36,051 nucleotides of DNA from Chromera velia. Taxonomy: Eukaryota; Sar; Chromeraceae. The stretch is from the NCBI GenBank assembly GCA_018398765.1, contig JAHBMJ010001105.1, positions 1 to 36,051 of the forward strand, written 5' to 3'. The notes below the pieces were generated by a model. That model saw nothing but the letters and a program-made list of their open reading frames with translations. It ran no database searches and had not been told where the DNA came from. The translations under genes were made by a program, and so were the position numbers. Of this stretch, positions 1 to 9,797 are shown piece by piece; position 1 is the first letter of the stretch, and each line of letters begins with the position of its first letter.

Positions 1-304
1 CCCCCCCCCTCTCTCTCTCCCTCTCTCCTCTGTCGCTTTGTCTGCCCATTTCATCGATTCCTCAACTTGCGTGTCCCCTTCTCTGCCCCCTTCTCCGGTG
101 TCACGGCAGACGCTTTTGTGCGCCATTTCCCTGAAACATTCATGAACAAAATTGCATTTGCATGAAAGCTCAATCCAACACCGGCACACCACACCTACTC
201 GTCTGTCCATCAACTGATCGATTGTGAGCCTGCCAGCCTTTTGGTTTGTTTCCTCCTTTTTGTTCCGACCTCTCGTCCTTCGCTATGCATCCTTATGCAT
301 GCAG
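1..304. other. Pyrimidine-rich flank, probably intron upstream of the CCCH gene
   Basis: Begins with a C run and a (CT)n tract, then mixed sequence with no convincing coding exon. It ends in an acceptor-like TGCAG at 300-304 preceded by pyrimidines, so the simplest reading is the tail of an intron whose 5' exon lies outside the window. The frame of the next exon also reads back to an ATG at 285, so a start there cannot be excluded. Confidence 0.4.
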
Positions 305-376
305 GTGTCCTCTGACAGAAAATGCATGCGAGTGGAGTCATGATGCCGAGGTCCTTGCGAGCCGGCGGGTAGGTTT

Positions 377-408
<32 letters not shown>

Positions 409-3335
409 TCAGTCTCTCTCTCTCTCTCTCTCCCTCCCTCCATTCCTTCCTCTGTTCCTTCCTGCCTTCCTTTCTTCTCTCTTTTTCCTTTGGTGTATAT
501 TGTCTTTCTTCCAACGTCTGGGGAGGGATGCTGGAATGCATTCGGCAGTTAGAGGACGCTAGCCGAAGCGCTTTGGATCGTCCGTTTCTGTGGGACTGAT
601 CGAGCATGCATGCTTATCTAACGGCTGACCAACCTTTGTTTGGTGTCTTCTGCTGCATGCAGCATAATCTCTGCTCCTTCTTCAAGGGTAGACAAGCAGA
701 AGCCTTGCCCAAGGGGAAATCGATGCTGTTACTCTCATGACAAGCACTTGCACCCGTGCTATGCTCATCACGCCTCTTTTGGTCAGCGAAGAATAAAAAG
801 TGTTTCTTTCCCAATTCAAAAAGAATGAAAGGGAAGAGAGTCGCGTTGAGGTACAAACGGTAAAATTCGTCTGACGTACTGTGGAAAACACACAATGCTG
901 TTCGCCTTTTTATACTTTGAACGTCCCCTAACGTCTTTCTTCCGTCCTTCCTTGCCTCCCTTTCCTTCCTTCTTCTCTCTTTCATGCTGCCCTTCTGTTC
1001 TGCCTTCCGTCCCTCATCCCTTCCGTACTTCATCCCTTCCTTCATTCGTTCTTCCGTTTCTTCCTTCTGCCATTGCTTTCCTCACTCCTTCGGTTCTTCG
1101 CTCGATCGTTCCTTCAGTCTCCTCTGTTTCCCTGCTGCCTTCCCTCCCTCCCTTTGTTGCAGACGAGTGTCAGAGGAAGGATAAGTGTGAGTTCTCCCAT
1201 GCCGAGTTGAACGACGATTGGAAGCGTTCCGCTTTCGTGAAGTGGTATCGCCCTCGCCTGGATCACAAGATGGCGACGCCCGAGGGGCAAAGGGGGGACT
1301 ACAACTCGAAGTGGTGGTACACTTTTTGGAAGCGAGACACGGACCGCCGCATCGAAGACCATATGGCCTTTATCCAGTATGATGCGCAGCACCGCCAAAG
1401 TCAAAGTCAGGAGAATGATCACCTCCCTGCTGCCACTTTTGCTTCGGCATCGCTTGGCGAGGCAGCGGAGGCTGTCAGGCAGTCCCCAAGTGCAGCTGGG
1501 GAAAGACAGTGCTCTGCATCCAGCAGGCAACCCGAGGGGACGGGAGGGGCGAGAGAGCACGAGCCTCAGTGGTGCTGGGAAGATCGGAGTGCCCCTCTGC
1601 TGCCGACCCCGCCCCCGCCCAATGTCCGACTCAGCGCTATGGAAAGCGCGTCTGCCGGAAGGCTGACAAGCACTTCTGCCCTCGGGACCTTTGACAAGGG
1701 GGCGTTGCAGCACCAGAGCCCCGCAAGCAAGGGGGTGCTAGGCGAATCCAATTCTGTGCGGTCTCCGGAAGGTGTCCACTTTGATTCTCTCATGAAGTCC
1801 TGCAGCCAACCTTCCGTCTCCTTGCACCTTCAGGTCCGTCAATGAAGTCTCATTATTGTCTTCAGGGTGGATGGCATAGGCAAAATTGACGCTGCTCTCT
1901 TTCTCCTTCCTTCCCCCCACGATTCCGCTGCTTCTGTGTTCCCTCTCTGACGTTACTGTTTCCGTCCTTTTTCGCACCGACAGCTAACCTTTCTTTGTGT
2001 GTTTCTGTGCGTGTGTGGTACAAGTGCGCGTGCAGGGCAGGGACGGTCCCCCGGTGGAGTGCAGTGGACTGAGTCCGGCAACAGTGGCGGAGATTCTGAG
2101 CAAGCTGCCCGCTGAGGAAAGAAAGAAGGTGCGGAATCATGAGGGAGGTTGTGGAAATGTCCGTCCGTTGTCGTGTGGATTTCTTCTCGGCTCTTTTTTG
2201 TTTCCCCGGCTTTTGGAATCGCACACGCAGGGCCACTCATGAATGAAGTCTGAATCCTCAATCTGCAGCTTTCGGCAGAAACGCTGTGGCCTCGAGCGGA
2301 AGAGTCTGCGCAAGGGCAACAAGAGACTCCACACTGCTTCAACTACCACGTTTACCGTCAGTCGGAGGTGTATGTTCCCGGTATTCATATACTTGTATGA
2401 ATAGCGTGTAAAAGAACTCTCTCTTTTTTTTTTTTTTGCGTGGACGCACGCTTGCACGGGCGAAAAGCGGCCTTGGATCAGCTTTGAAATGAACCGCCCA
2501 GCACCTTTGACGGGAAACGAAATCGATTCGGTCGTACTGCATGGAGCTGGACTCCTTCTTCCAGCATGCACTCTGAGGGTGACGGATCTTTTCCCAGAGG
2601 GCTTGCTCTCGTTTCAGAAGATTTTTTTGCGTTGGTTTGACGTTTTCCTTGTTGCACTGCGCAGCGTCTTGCTTCCATGTGATACTCTGTCTCTGCACGT
2701 CCCCACCTGTTTCCTTGCCCCTCAGCTTCTCCATGAAACCCATTTTTCTCTCTCGTTGTCCCCCGTAAACTCCGTTCCGCTATTGCCGGCACGATCGATC
2801 AGTTGCCGGCGGTGTCTGACTTGTCAGACAGTTCTGGTTGACTCTCTCACTTTTCCCGCCTCTCATTTGGTTCGCAGATCGTCGCATCGCACCAGCTCAG
2901 TATTTGTCTATAAGGCTCTTTCCTGGTGACACCTGATTCATGTTTTTCTTTCGGTCTTTTAGCGTGCAGAATCCCCGACTGATGTTGTCTTTTCTGATAC
3001 ACGCAGACAAGTGCGATGATCTGCAAGGACAAGGTTGCCCGTTCGTTCACGGGTTCACCGAACCTTGGCACCCCAACAATTTCGTCCAGCGTTACAAAAA
3101 AGAACTGCAGGAGATTGTTCGCAGCAAGGAAGAGGATCCAGCTGCGAGAAAAGAGCTCGAGACCCAGTGGTGGTTCATCCTTCTCAAAAACTCGGACGCA
3201 AGGCCTCCCAACTTGAGTCCCAAGCCCAAGGCTGCTAGCCCAGTCCGTGCTGGTGCAGTGTCACCTGCAAAGCGGACTAGGTGGGACAAGAAGCCTGGAG
3301 AAGAGGAAGCAGAACGACCTTGCAAAATTGAGTGA
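305..3335 (+). CDS. CCCH-type zinc-finger protein, multi-exon, 5' end missing
   Basis: Probable RNA-binding protein. Exons by splice phase: about 305-368 or 305-372; about 663/692-781; 1163-1833; 2036-2128; 2269-2356; 3007-3335 (TGA stop). Intron phases match from exon 2 to exon 6. Cys/His clusters are visible: CPLTENACEWSH in exon 1, CPRGNRCCYSH in exon 2, CQRKDKCEFSH in exon 3, and one split over exons 5 and 6 (HCFNYHVY, then KCDDLQGQGCPFVH). The spacings approximate C-x8-C-x5-C-x3-H but some are irregular. The HP-plus-aromatic spacer between fingers (LHPCYAHH) recalls the plant TZF/unkempt group. Exon 3 continues into a long low-complexity Ser/Pro/Gly-rich region. Conserved-looking W-rich blocks follow two of the fingers (SKWWYTFWK and TQWWFILLK), suggesting a repeated finger-plus-WW module. 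Names and spacings come from reading alone. The phase between exons 1 and 2 is ambiguous (see findings). Confidence 0.75.
369..460 (+). repeat. (TTTC)n and (CT)n microsatellite in intron
   Basis: About nine TTTC units are followed by a (TC)n run and TCCC variants, directly after the exon 1 donor of the CCCH gene. Simple repeat; the long ORFs across it on either strand are low-complexity artefacts. Confidence 0.9.
915..1160 (+). repeat. Degenerate pyrimidine-rich (TTCC/CCTT)n tract in intron
   Basis: Almost entirely C and T on the coding strand, in TTCC and CCTT variants, ending at the TTGCAG acceptor at 1157-1162 of the CCCH gene. It acts as an over-long polypyrimidine tract. The reading frame through it is open only because it lacks A and G. 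Confidence 0.8.
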
Positions 3336-3885
3336 ACTTCGTGACAGAGTGTCCCGTCTTTGATAAAGAGAGAGCCAAAATGCTCAGAAAACTGAAGGAG
3401 AGCTGGAATGAAAAGAGAGAAGACAGGGCAAGAGAGGCATGCAGGGAAAGGAAAAACAGTGGACAGGAAGAAAATATTCAGGACACACACGCTCTCTTTG
3501 CATTCCTGCTGAACGAAGGACACGCAGCGGTGGATGAGTTTTTGGGGAAGGCGGCATTCAGGAGACGAGTGTTTGAGGAAAGTCCGGGAAGGTATGGGGC
3601 AGGCAGCCCATTAGATGAGACTGTTAGCGCAGAGGCATGAAGCCATCACGAAGAGGAAAGGAGGGGGGGAAGAAAGAAGAAAAGAATACAAAACAATACT
3701 GGATCGAATGGAAGAAGCAAGAAGAATTGAAGGACAGGGAAGGAGGAAGGTGAAGGAGAAGATTGAAAAGGCGTGCACAGAAAGCAGAGATGTCCTGGCG
3801 TCGTTTGCAAATTGGATCGATCTTTGGATTCGGCTCTAGCAATCAGTTACCAACCCAAAGCATGCAAAGTGAACAAAGAATGTTG
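3336..3885 (+). other. Purine-rich 3' flank or UTR of the CCCH gene
   Basis: Strongly A/G-biased on the plus strand from the TGA onward, the opposite bias to the introns. It contains Lys/Glu/Arg-rich open frames (3332-3640, 3615-3839) that look like composition effects and have no recognisable domain. It may be 3' UTR. No clear polyadenylation signal was assigned. Confidence 0.4.
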
Positions 3886-4050
3886 GTCGTTGACGGTCTG
3901 GGGGAAACCTCAGGCAGGCCGCGGGGTGCGGTCTGAAGCCTCAGCATGGGGCGCACCTTTGCCGTTCGCAGGGGCGACTTCTGGTAGAACGGCGACAGTG
4001 CTCTACCTAGGGCACCAATTAAATCACTATCACTATCACTTATCATAAAT
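3886..4050 (+). mobile_element. Possible 5'-truncated non-LTR retrotransposon 3' end
   Basis: A GC-rich stretch of about 130 bp stops abruptly in a short tandem tail of CACTAT units (4025-4042), beyond which the sequence becomes AT-rich. A GC-rich 3' UTR ending in a short microsatellite tail is a common form for LINE-type 3' ends. No coding part remains, so the assignment is inference only; it could equally be a host repeat. Confidence 0.25.
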
Positions 4051-4560
4051 AAATTCAAGTGAATTTAAATCAATTTAAGTGAATTTAAACAGTAAAAGTC
4101 TAGGTAAAAGTGAACTTGCCTAGGAATTAAGTAAATTTGTAAATGAATTTTGATGAATTTAGGGTTTTTTATAATTTATTTGGATTCACGTAAATTCACG
4201 TTTTAAATTTATTTAAACTCATGTTCACTCATTTAAATTTATTGGTGGCATAATTTACCCAACTTCATCAAAATTCATCTGCAAATTCACTTAATTTCCT
4301 AGCTCAATTTTACGTAAATTTAGACGTAAATTCGTTTACATTTACTGCGTTAAAACATTAAAATTTATCTAAATTCATTTAAATATATTTGTAAATTCAC
4401 TAAGTTTTGTATAGGAGTACATTTCAGTAAACAACTAGGTAAACAACACATAACCTACAATTTTCTACTAGATTTTCTAGCGTTAGCAGGTTAATTTCAT
4501 TTAAAAAATTAAATTAATGAGTCATAATGATCGAGTATCCATGAAACAGTGACGCCCATG
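4043..4560. repeat. AT-rich island with degenerate TTTAAATTCA-like repeats
   Basis: About 500 bp of very high A+T built from many variants of AAATTTA, TAAATTCA and GTAAATT in both orientations, bordered on both sides by ordinary composition. No open frame and no gene. The recurring unit suggests decayed tandem or palindromic AT-rich repeats rather than random drift. Function unknown. Confidence 0.7.
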
Positions 4561-5243
4561 CACGCCTGACGTCAGAAAAAAAGTCTTTAAAAAGAAGTAG
4601 GGAAGAAAGGAATGAATTCGGTAGGTAGGCATTCAATCAATCAAAAGAAGATGGAAAGAAAATTTAGAAAAAAAGATATAAATTCAGATGGAAATAAAGG
4701 AGAGACTCAGGAGGGCTCGGAAGAAAGAGGCCGGGAGTCTGCGGGAGAGTCAGACTTACAGAAGAGCTCACCCTAGAGCTCACCCGAAGTCTCGGGTTTG
4801 CCTATGGACAAAGGGACCTTTTCCTCTGTTGGCAGAGAAAGAGGTTTCAGTATACACAACTTTGAAATTAGTCTTTGAATTACAAGGACACCGAAGTCCT
4901 CGCGAAAGAGATTGAGCAGATAGGCGAAAAACGGTGGCATTGCGGTACGGCGCGATCATTCATTACATCGTCTCATGCAAGCACGGGCAGCCATGATGCC
5001 ATTGATCGAGCAACGATGGCGCGGGACGAATGAACAACCAACAAAACGACGCCAATTGTACAACTGGGTCATTGAAGGAATCACGGGTCGATCCAGAAAG
5101 GGTTCAAATTCTAATTTTCCTCAGACGAAAGAAAGCTTCTCCTACGACGTTGCACGAGACAGCACTCTTTGACTTAGCCTGTCTTGCTCTCTTCTGGATT
5201 GTCAGACAGACGTCTGCAAGAAAGCTCAACTTAACTGAGTTCT
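4561..5243. other. Non-repetitive spacer, no gene supported
   Basis: Mixed sequence. Short plus-strand frames at 4688-4915 and 4975-5172 have a basic, transposon-like amino-acid composition but no motif I recognise. It may include decayed mobile-element sequence and the 3' flank of the minus-strand gene that ends at 5244. Confidence 0.3.
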
Positions 5244-5921
5244 TCATTCTTCGGCGGCCTTTGAGTTCCTCGCTGCTTCCAGTCTGTCCTGAGGGAGGAA
5301 TTCAGGGTTGTCTGCCGTCACTCCCGACAGGAGGGGCAGCTGGGATCTCAGCAGACCCAGAAACACAGCAACGTCAGAGGGCTTTAGAACGACTTCTCTT
5401 CCCTTCTTTGAAACACTGGCGTCTGAAGTCTCTTCTCCCTCCTGCACAGACAGACGCAGACGGCCTGTCTCCATTTTCACTGCGAGGTTCGTCTCCGGAC
5501 TTTTCAACTTCAATGTATCTCCCACAATCTCCCCCGTCTTCTTGGACATTTGCTGCAGTGCAAAAAGCTGCGGAAGGTTTTGCAACTGCAAATTCGAGAC
5601 TGTGAAGTCTTTCGGTGCCATGCCTCTTGCCATCATCAAAATCTGGTCGGGAAACAAATTCTCTGCTTCAAATGTTTTGTGCCAGGGAAACGTGTAGAGT
5701 GTCAGATCGTAAGTACGCACAGCCCCTGCTCCCTCAGACGGACCCCCTGCAAACTCAACTCCCAGAGCGGATTTTGCATCCTCGCCCCGGAAGAGGGAAA
5801 GACAGGAGACGGTTGCGGATGCAGAGGAAAAGGACCTGACTGCGATCGCAGGAGGAGGACGCTTCAATAACCCCCTAGTGACCACCACCGTTCCCAACAA
5901 TCGCCGTCCAAACGAAGCCAT
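5244..5921 (-). CDS. Probable mitochondrial protein of unknown function, single exon
   Basis: Open frame of 225 residues from the ATG at 5919-5921. An ATG 13 codons upstream (5958-5960) is possible, but the 5921 start puts a good presequence at the extreme N-terminus: Arg/Ser/Ala-rich, no acidic residue in about the first 35 residues, ending in VRSFSSAS like a processing-peptidase site. The mature part has a block around YDLTLYTFPWHKTF, a helix-like stretch FPDQILMMARGMAPK and a C-terminal segment KPSDVAVFLGLLRSQLPLLSG. The LP-hydrophobic-G ending weakly recalls whirly-type ssDNA-binding proteins; I do not rely on that. No intron is seen, unlike its neighbours. The stop is TGA. Because it is intact, has a plausible targeting signal and normal codon use, it is probably a real gene. 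Function is not assigned. Confidence 0.65.
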   Translation of the reverse strand: MASFGRRLLGTVVVTRGLLKRPPPAIAVRSFSSASATVSCLSLFRGEDAKSALGVEFAGGPSEGAGAVRTYDLTLYTFPWHKTFEAENLFPDQILMMARGMAPKDFTVSNLQLQNLPQLFALQQMSKKTGEIVGDTLKLKSPETNLAVKMETGRLRLSVQEGEETSDASVSKKGREVVLKPSDVAVFLGLLRSQLPLLSGVTADNPEFLPQDRLEAARNSKAAEE

Positions 5922-5960
5922 GTTTTTTGACCGCAAGGGATCGTCACGAGTCCGGTTCAA

Positions 5961-6273
5961 ATGATGAATCTGTCACTTGGTGCCTCTCAGGCAGACTGAG
6001 ACTAATTGGAGGAGACGGGGGCGCAGAATCGCACGACCAGCTTTCGATTAGAAGTCAATCATCCGACTAGGCAATCGGGTCCTGTTATGGCATCGAGTGT
6101 CCTCGTCTTGCCTAAGTTCAGGCGGCGAGGCCGGTGACAGAATCGTTTGTAGATGGATACTTTTGTGCATTGCAGCGGGTGGGAATTCGTGAGTTATTAA
6201 TTGTTCACATATGAAATTTGCACAGCGCACTTGATTCGGATTAATTTCGGACGAAAAAAAATGAGTTTTGAAA
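5961..6273. other. Upstream flank of the mitochondrial-protein gene
   Basis: Divergent spacer holding any promoter for the minus-strand gene at 5921. No TATA-like box or other element could be assigned with confidence. The end toward 6240 becomes A-rich and merges into a dispersed repeat. Confidence 0.35.
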
Positions 6274-6383
6274 TGCATGCTGGGGGCCCCCAACATGTTG
6301 GGGAAGGGGGCCCGGCACTCCACTTGCCGTGGCCCCCGTGCCGTGAATGTGCCGTGGCCCCCGGCCTGCCGTGGCCCCCGGCC
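6274..6383 (+). repeat. Dispersed repeat with palindromic core and GCCGTGGCCCCC units
   Basis: Contains GCATGCTGGGGGCCC, then the palindrome CCCCAACATGTTGGGG, then GGCCCGGCAC, followed by three copies of TGCCGTGGCCCCC (6324-6383) with short spacers. The first 45 bp recur in inverse orientation at 18271-18316 with few differences, and the flanking A-rich and GATTCGG segments are also related. This is therefore a dispersed repeat or the end of a larger element. Confidence 0.75.
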
Positions 6384-6984
6384 ATGGTATCTGTTAAGGC
6401 CCTTAGCCGCACCTATGGAAAAAAGAATTACCAATAAATCGGGTTACATTTGCCTTTCGGGACCCGCGCTTTCCAGCAACTGTACAGCACATGCATGGCG
6501 AACATGCACCTTTTGTCTAACCTTGATGTATCGGTACATATGCAAAAATACATATGGAGGGGAATTGTATGTAGATTCGATCATCTATGTAGTACTATGT
6601 AGTTTTCAAGGAAAGCGATAAAGCATACCATCGAAGTGAAGCTGTTCTGAATTGCTCCATTGTTTAACTATGCTACTAAGCTCAGTAGCAAATTAAGATA
6701 TGCCGCCTAGTTAGGAGTAAGCCGCACCATGACTGAGTGCGCTTGATAAAAAGGAAAAACGGTTAATTTGATCTGCAGGAACCTCTTTTTGCCTATCTTC
6801 TTTCTCTCTACTTGGCCCCTCTTATCGTTCTTCAGCACCTGGTTTCTCGACTTCCTTCTACCTTCACTTGAGGATTTGGGATGCAAAATACTGTCTATAT
6901 ATAGTGTGTGTCGCTGTAGATGCTGTAGTATTTGCTTTGAAATGTTGTGGAGAGGCTTACCGCGTATGGGTCCAGCGCTTTGGT
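6384..6984. other. AT-leaning spacer, no gene seen
   Basis: No coding exon with splice support. Contains scattered TA-rich and palindromic words such as ACATATG and a pyrimidine-rich stretch at 6780-6870. The open frame 6768-6986 is hydrophobic from composition and has no start context or domain. Confidence 0.35.
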
Positions 6985-7340
6985 GAGTTTAAGAGGGAGA
7001 GATGTGAACAGAAGCCGTTTGGGCCTGTAGATAAAGCTAGGTAAGTGAGTGTGTGAACAGAAGCCGTTTGGGCGTGTGGGTGAATGTTTGGGCGTGTGGG
7101 TGCATAGAGAAAGAGGGGCATAGAAAGGAAGTGTGTGTAGTAACAGAATCCGCTTATTCCTGCAGGTGGATGAATGAAGAGAGACGGAGAGAGCGAGTAT
7201 GTTTATGAGTATGTATGAGTTTATGAATAGAAGCCGTTTAGGCATGTGGGTGAGACAAAGAGAACCAGTATGTAAATAGAAACCGCTTGGGCCTATGGAT
7301 AAATGAAGAGAGATCAATTGTGTGTCATTGAAGAAAAGCC
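6985..7340. repeat. Degenerate minisatellite, block 1
   Basis: About six imperfect units around the core GAACAGAAGCCGTTTGGGC followed by GTGTGGGTGAATG, spaced roughly 40-70 bp. The same core recurs in blocks at 8516-9438 and 16466-16720, so these are parts of one array family. The minus strand is open over long stretches because the unit lacks stop codons there; this is not a gene. Confidence 0.85.
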
Positions 7341-8515
7341 TACGGTCCCGCACTTATAGTAGTTCCTACTGACCCTAGGCTAGGTATAAGTACAGACTAC
7401 GAGGTCTACTATCAATCTAGACTCTAAAAACGCTTGTTTTAAGCTTTTTACAACATGTTGATTCAAGTTCCTAAGAGTTCTTTATACATAGATGAGAGAT
7501 TGTTGTTAGTTCCTGGCGATAAAGTCATGTCCGAGCTTTTGGTTCTCACGTTTACCAAAAAGCCTAGGAACCACCTTTTAGGAACCATGAAGGAACCGTA
7601 AGGAACCGTTAAGAACCAATAAGAACTGAGATGTCTCTGCAAAGAAATGCATTTAAAAGAGGTTGTAAATAAGTTTACAACTGATTAAATGTAGATACAA
7701 GTCGTGCAAGCTCGCTCCTTACCATAAACATGCTTCTATTGACCTCTTTGGCCCCATAAACCCAAAAAAAGACCAATGAAACTGTTGTTTCATCCTCTCA
7801 AATACCTTGAGGAGCCCCCCCTAGCCTTGAATTCAACTACAATTAAAAGAGATCGAAAGTTTAGTGAATTGATCAGAATGGCTTCTACTGTATGTCCAAG
7901 TCTGAAGCCAACACTAAAGTGGACAACTTTATTAAGCACTTTTCGAGAGAGTCCGTTATTGTACATCATTGAGACACAAAGAAAGTAACCTTTGTAGAAG
8001 ATGGCTTCCCTCTTGCCCAGTCTAAAGAAGCAGGCAGCACTAATGTTACTGAAATATAAGGAGTGTCTCAGGCTAATTGAGGGACTAAATTCTTTGTAGT
8101 TTCTCAGGCAGTTCCTAGCTAGGTTCCTAGCAATTTCCTACTGAATCCTACAGAGTTCTTTGCTTCCCACATGGTTCCTACTGTTTTTTCAGAGTTTTTC
8201 CATAGATTCTAAGGTTCTTGTTTGACTTCCTAGCAATTTTGGTATTCCTATACTTAATCTAGGTCCTTCATAGTTCTTGTGGCAGCCTTAGTGCAGAGTG
8301 GTCAGGAACTGTATTTTAGGAACTTAGGAACCAAACCGCCGGACACCTACTTTTTGCGTGAGAACTAGTGAAAACCGGTCAAGAACCAAGCTAAAACATA
8401 TCACAATAGAGTTTTCAGACATTATGATATATTATATTTAATCAATTTTCTTTTAGACAGAATCTGTTTATCACTTTTGATACTAGAAACCAAGTGAACA
8501 TTACTATAGGCCGCA
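7341..8515. other. AT-rich spacer between minisatellite blocks, AGGAACC/GGTTCCT words
   Basis: No gene is supported. AGGAACC occurs repeatedly at about 7563-7612 and again near 8323-8332, and the inverse word GGTTCCTA occurs around 8098-8175, giving loosely inverted clusters. A 70-codon frame at 7776-7988 has no recognisable domain. Probably decayed repeat DNA. Confidence 0.4.
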
Positions 8516-9438
8516 CACAGTGCGGCCCCGTAGAGAAAAGCCGCTTAGACCGCTGGTTAGGCCTGTGGATGAATGAAGAGAGATCAAGTATATGAACAGA
8601 AACATACAAAAGCCGCTTGGGCCTATGGATGAGTGAAAAGAGACAGGGAGAACGAGTGTACGTGTGAACAGAAGCCGTTTGGACGTGTGGGTGAATGAAG
8701 GGAGACAAGGAGATACAAGGAGAACAAGTGTGTGAATAGAAGCCGCTTGGGCATGTGGGTGAATGAAGGGAGACAAGGAGATACAAGGAGAGCGAGTGTG
8801 TGAACAGAAGCCGCTTGGGCATGTGGGTGAATGAAGGGAGACAAGGAGATACAAGGAGAGCAAGTGTGTAAACAGAAGCCGGTTGGGCATGTGGGCGAAG
8901 AAAGAGAGACAAGGAGAACGAGTGTATGACTAGGAACAGGAGCCGTTTAGGCCCGTGGATGAATGAGGAGGAATCAATTATATGTCATTAAATAAAAGCC
9001 GCTCGGGCTTATGGCTAGGCCTGTGGATGAATGAAGAGATATCAAGTGCGTGAATAGAAGCCGCTTGGGCTTGCTGATGAATTAAGAGAGACAGAGAGAG
9101 TGAGTATGTGAACAAAAGCCGCTTGGGCGTGTGAGTAAATGAAGAGAGATAAGGAGATACAAGGAGAGCGAGTGTGTGAACAGAAGCCGCTTAGGCCTCA
9201 TGCAGTGAATCAATGAAGAATAATGAAGAGAGACATGGAGAGCGAATGTGTAAACAGAAGCCGTTTGGGGCATCACGACGGTGAGACAAGGAAAGCAAGT
9301 GTGTGAACCGGTGTGAACAGGCTAGATGAACAGGAGCCGGTTGGGCGTGTGGGTAAATGAAGAGGAACAAGGACTCGCATAAGCATGTCAGCAAAAGATA
9401 TTTACATGGGCGTGTGGGTACCTGAATGAATAGAGACA
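8516..9438. repeat. Degenerate minisatellite, block 2 (main array)
   Basis: Roughly 13-15 units. The best conserved run, about 8680-8890, has a period of about 68 bp with order GGGCATGTGGGTGAATGAAG, then GAGACAAGGAGATACAAGG, then GAGCGAGTGTGTGAACAGAA, then GCCGCTT. Shorter 55-60 bp units lack the GATACAAGGA piece. Three minus-strand frames are open here (up to 156 codons) encoding Ser/Leu/His-rich strings. Since 68 is not a multiple of three, the openness of all frames reflects the unit's lack of stops. The array is interrupted by the gypsy element that begins at 9444. Confidence 0.9.
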
Positions 9439-9443
9439 GCCTG

Positions 9444-9762
9444 TGTGAGGGGCGTGCCTGGGGCTGAGACGTCGGGCTGTACATGTGGCGGCGCGAGAGG
9501 TGCTGCCGGGGCGTAAGCGTGCATAGTATAGGTACCGGGACCGGCTCAGAGACGGCTTGCCGCCGGGCCACAAGCGTGCGCGATCAAATCAATTTTAGTG
9601 AAGGCTGCTATGGGACGAGGCCAAATAAATGCAGTTAATGGTTCGAGTAGCCTGGTGCATGAAGTGATCAACAGACTGTTTAACTGGCTAGATTGAACAC
9701 TGACGCTTCTAGGTCAGACGTACCTTCAGACCACCTTATAGCATTGTACTGTTCATCTTACA
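9444..9762 (+). repeat. 5' LTR of the gypsy element
   Basis: 319 bp, begins TG and ends CA, equal in length to the 3' LTR with 16 substitutions and no indels by my manual count. Contains an AATAAA at 9624-9629, the likely polyadenylation signal of the R region, and a TATAGG box near 9519. The GC-rich first half and AT-rich second half differ in composition. Confidence 0.92.
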
Positions 9763-9764
9763 GT

Positions 9765-9782
9765 TGGCAGTAGAGCCTCTTT
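9765..9782 (+). other. Putative tRNA primer-binding site
   Basis: Two bases after the 5' LTR the sequence reads TGGCAGTAGAGCC, starting with the TGG that pairs with a tRNA CCA end. It resembles initiator-Met primer sites (TGGTATCAGAGC type) but is not identical, so the tRNA is not assigned. Confidence 0.6.
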
Positions 9783-9797
9783 CCAGCCTCAGATAAG

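Noticed and set aside
688-699. A 12-base GT...AG mini-intron in the CCCH exon 2
   Set aside because: Removing 12 bases does not change the frame and is too short for splicing, so it does not explain the phase conflict.
338-1045. Lys/Glu/Arg-rich minus-strand frames opposite the CCCH gene introns
   Set aside because: These are translations of the complement of CT and TTTC repeats.
8516-9438. CRISPR-like array
   Set aside because: Units are contiguous and degenerate, without constant repeats and unique spacers, and the sequence is eukaryotic.
8442-9571. Long overlapping minus-strand open frames (up to 156 codons) in the minisatellite
   Set aside because: They lie on tandem repeats that simply lack stops on that strand. 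There is no start context, no domain, and all frames are open.
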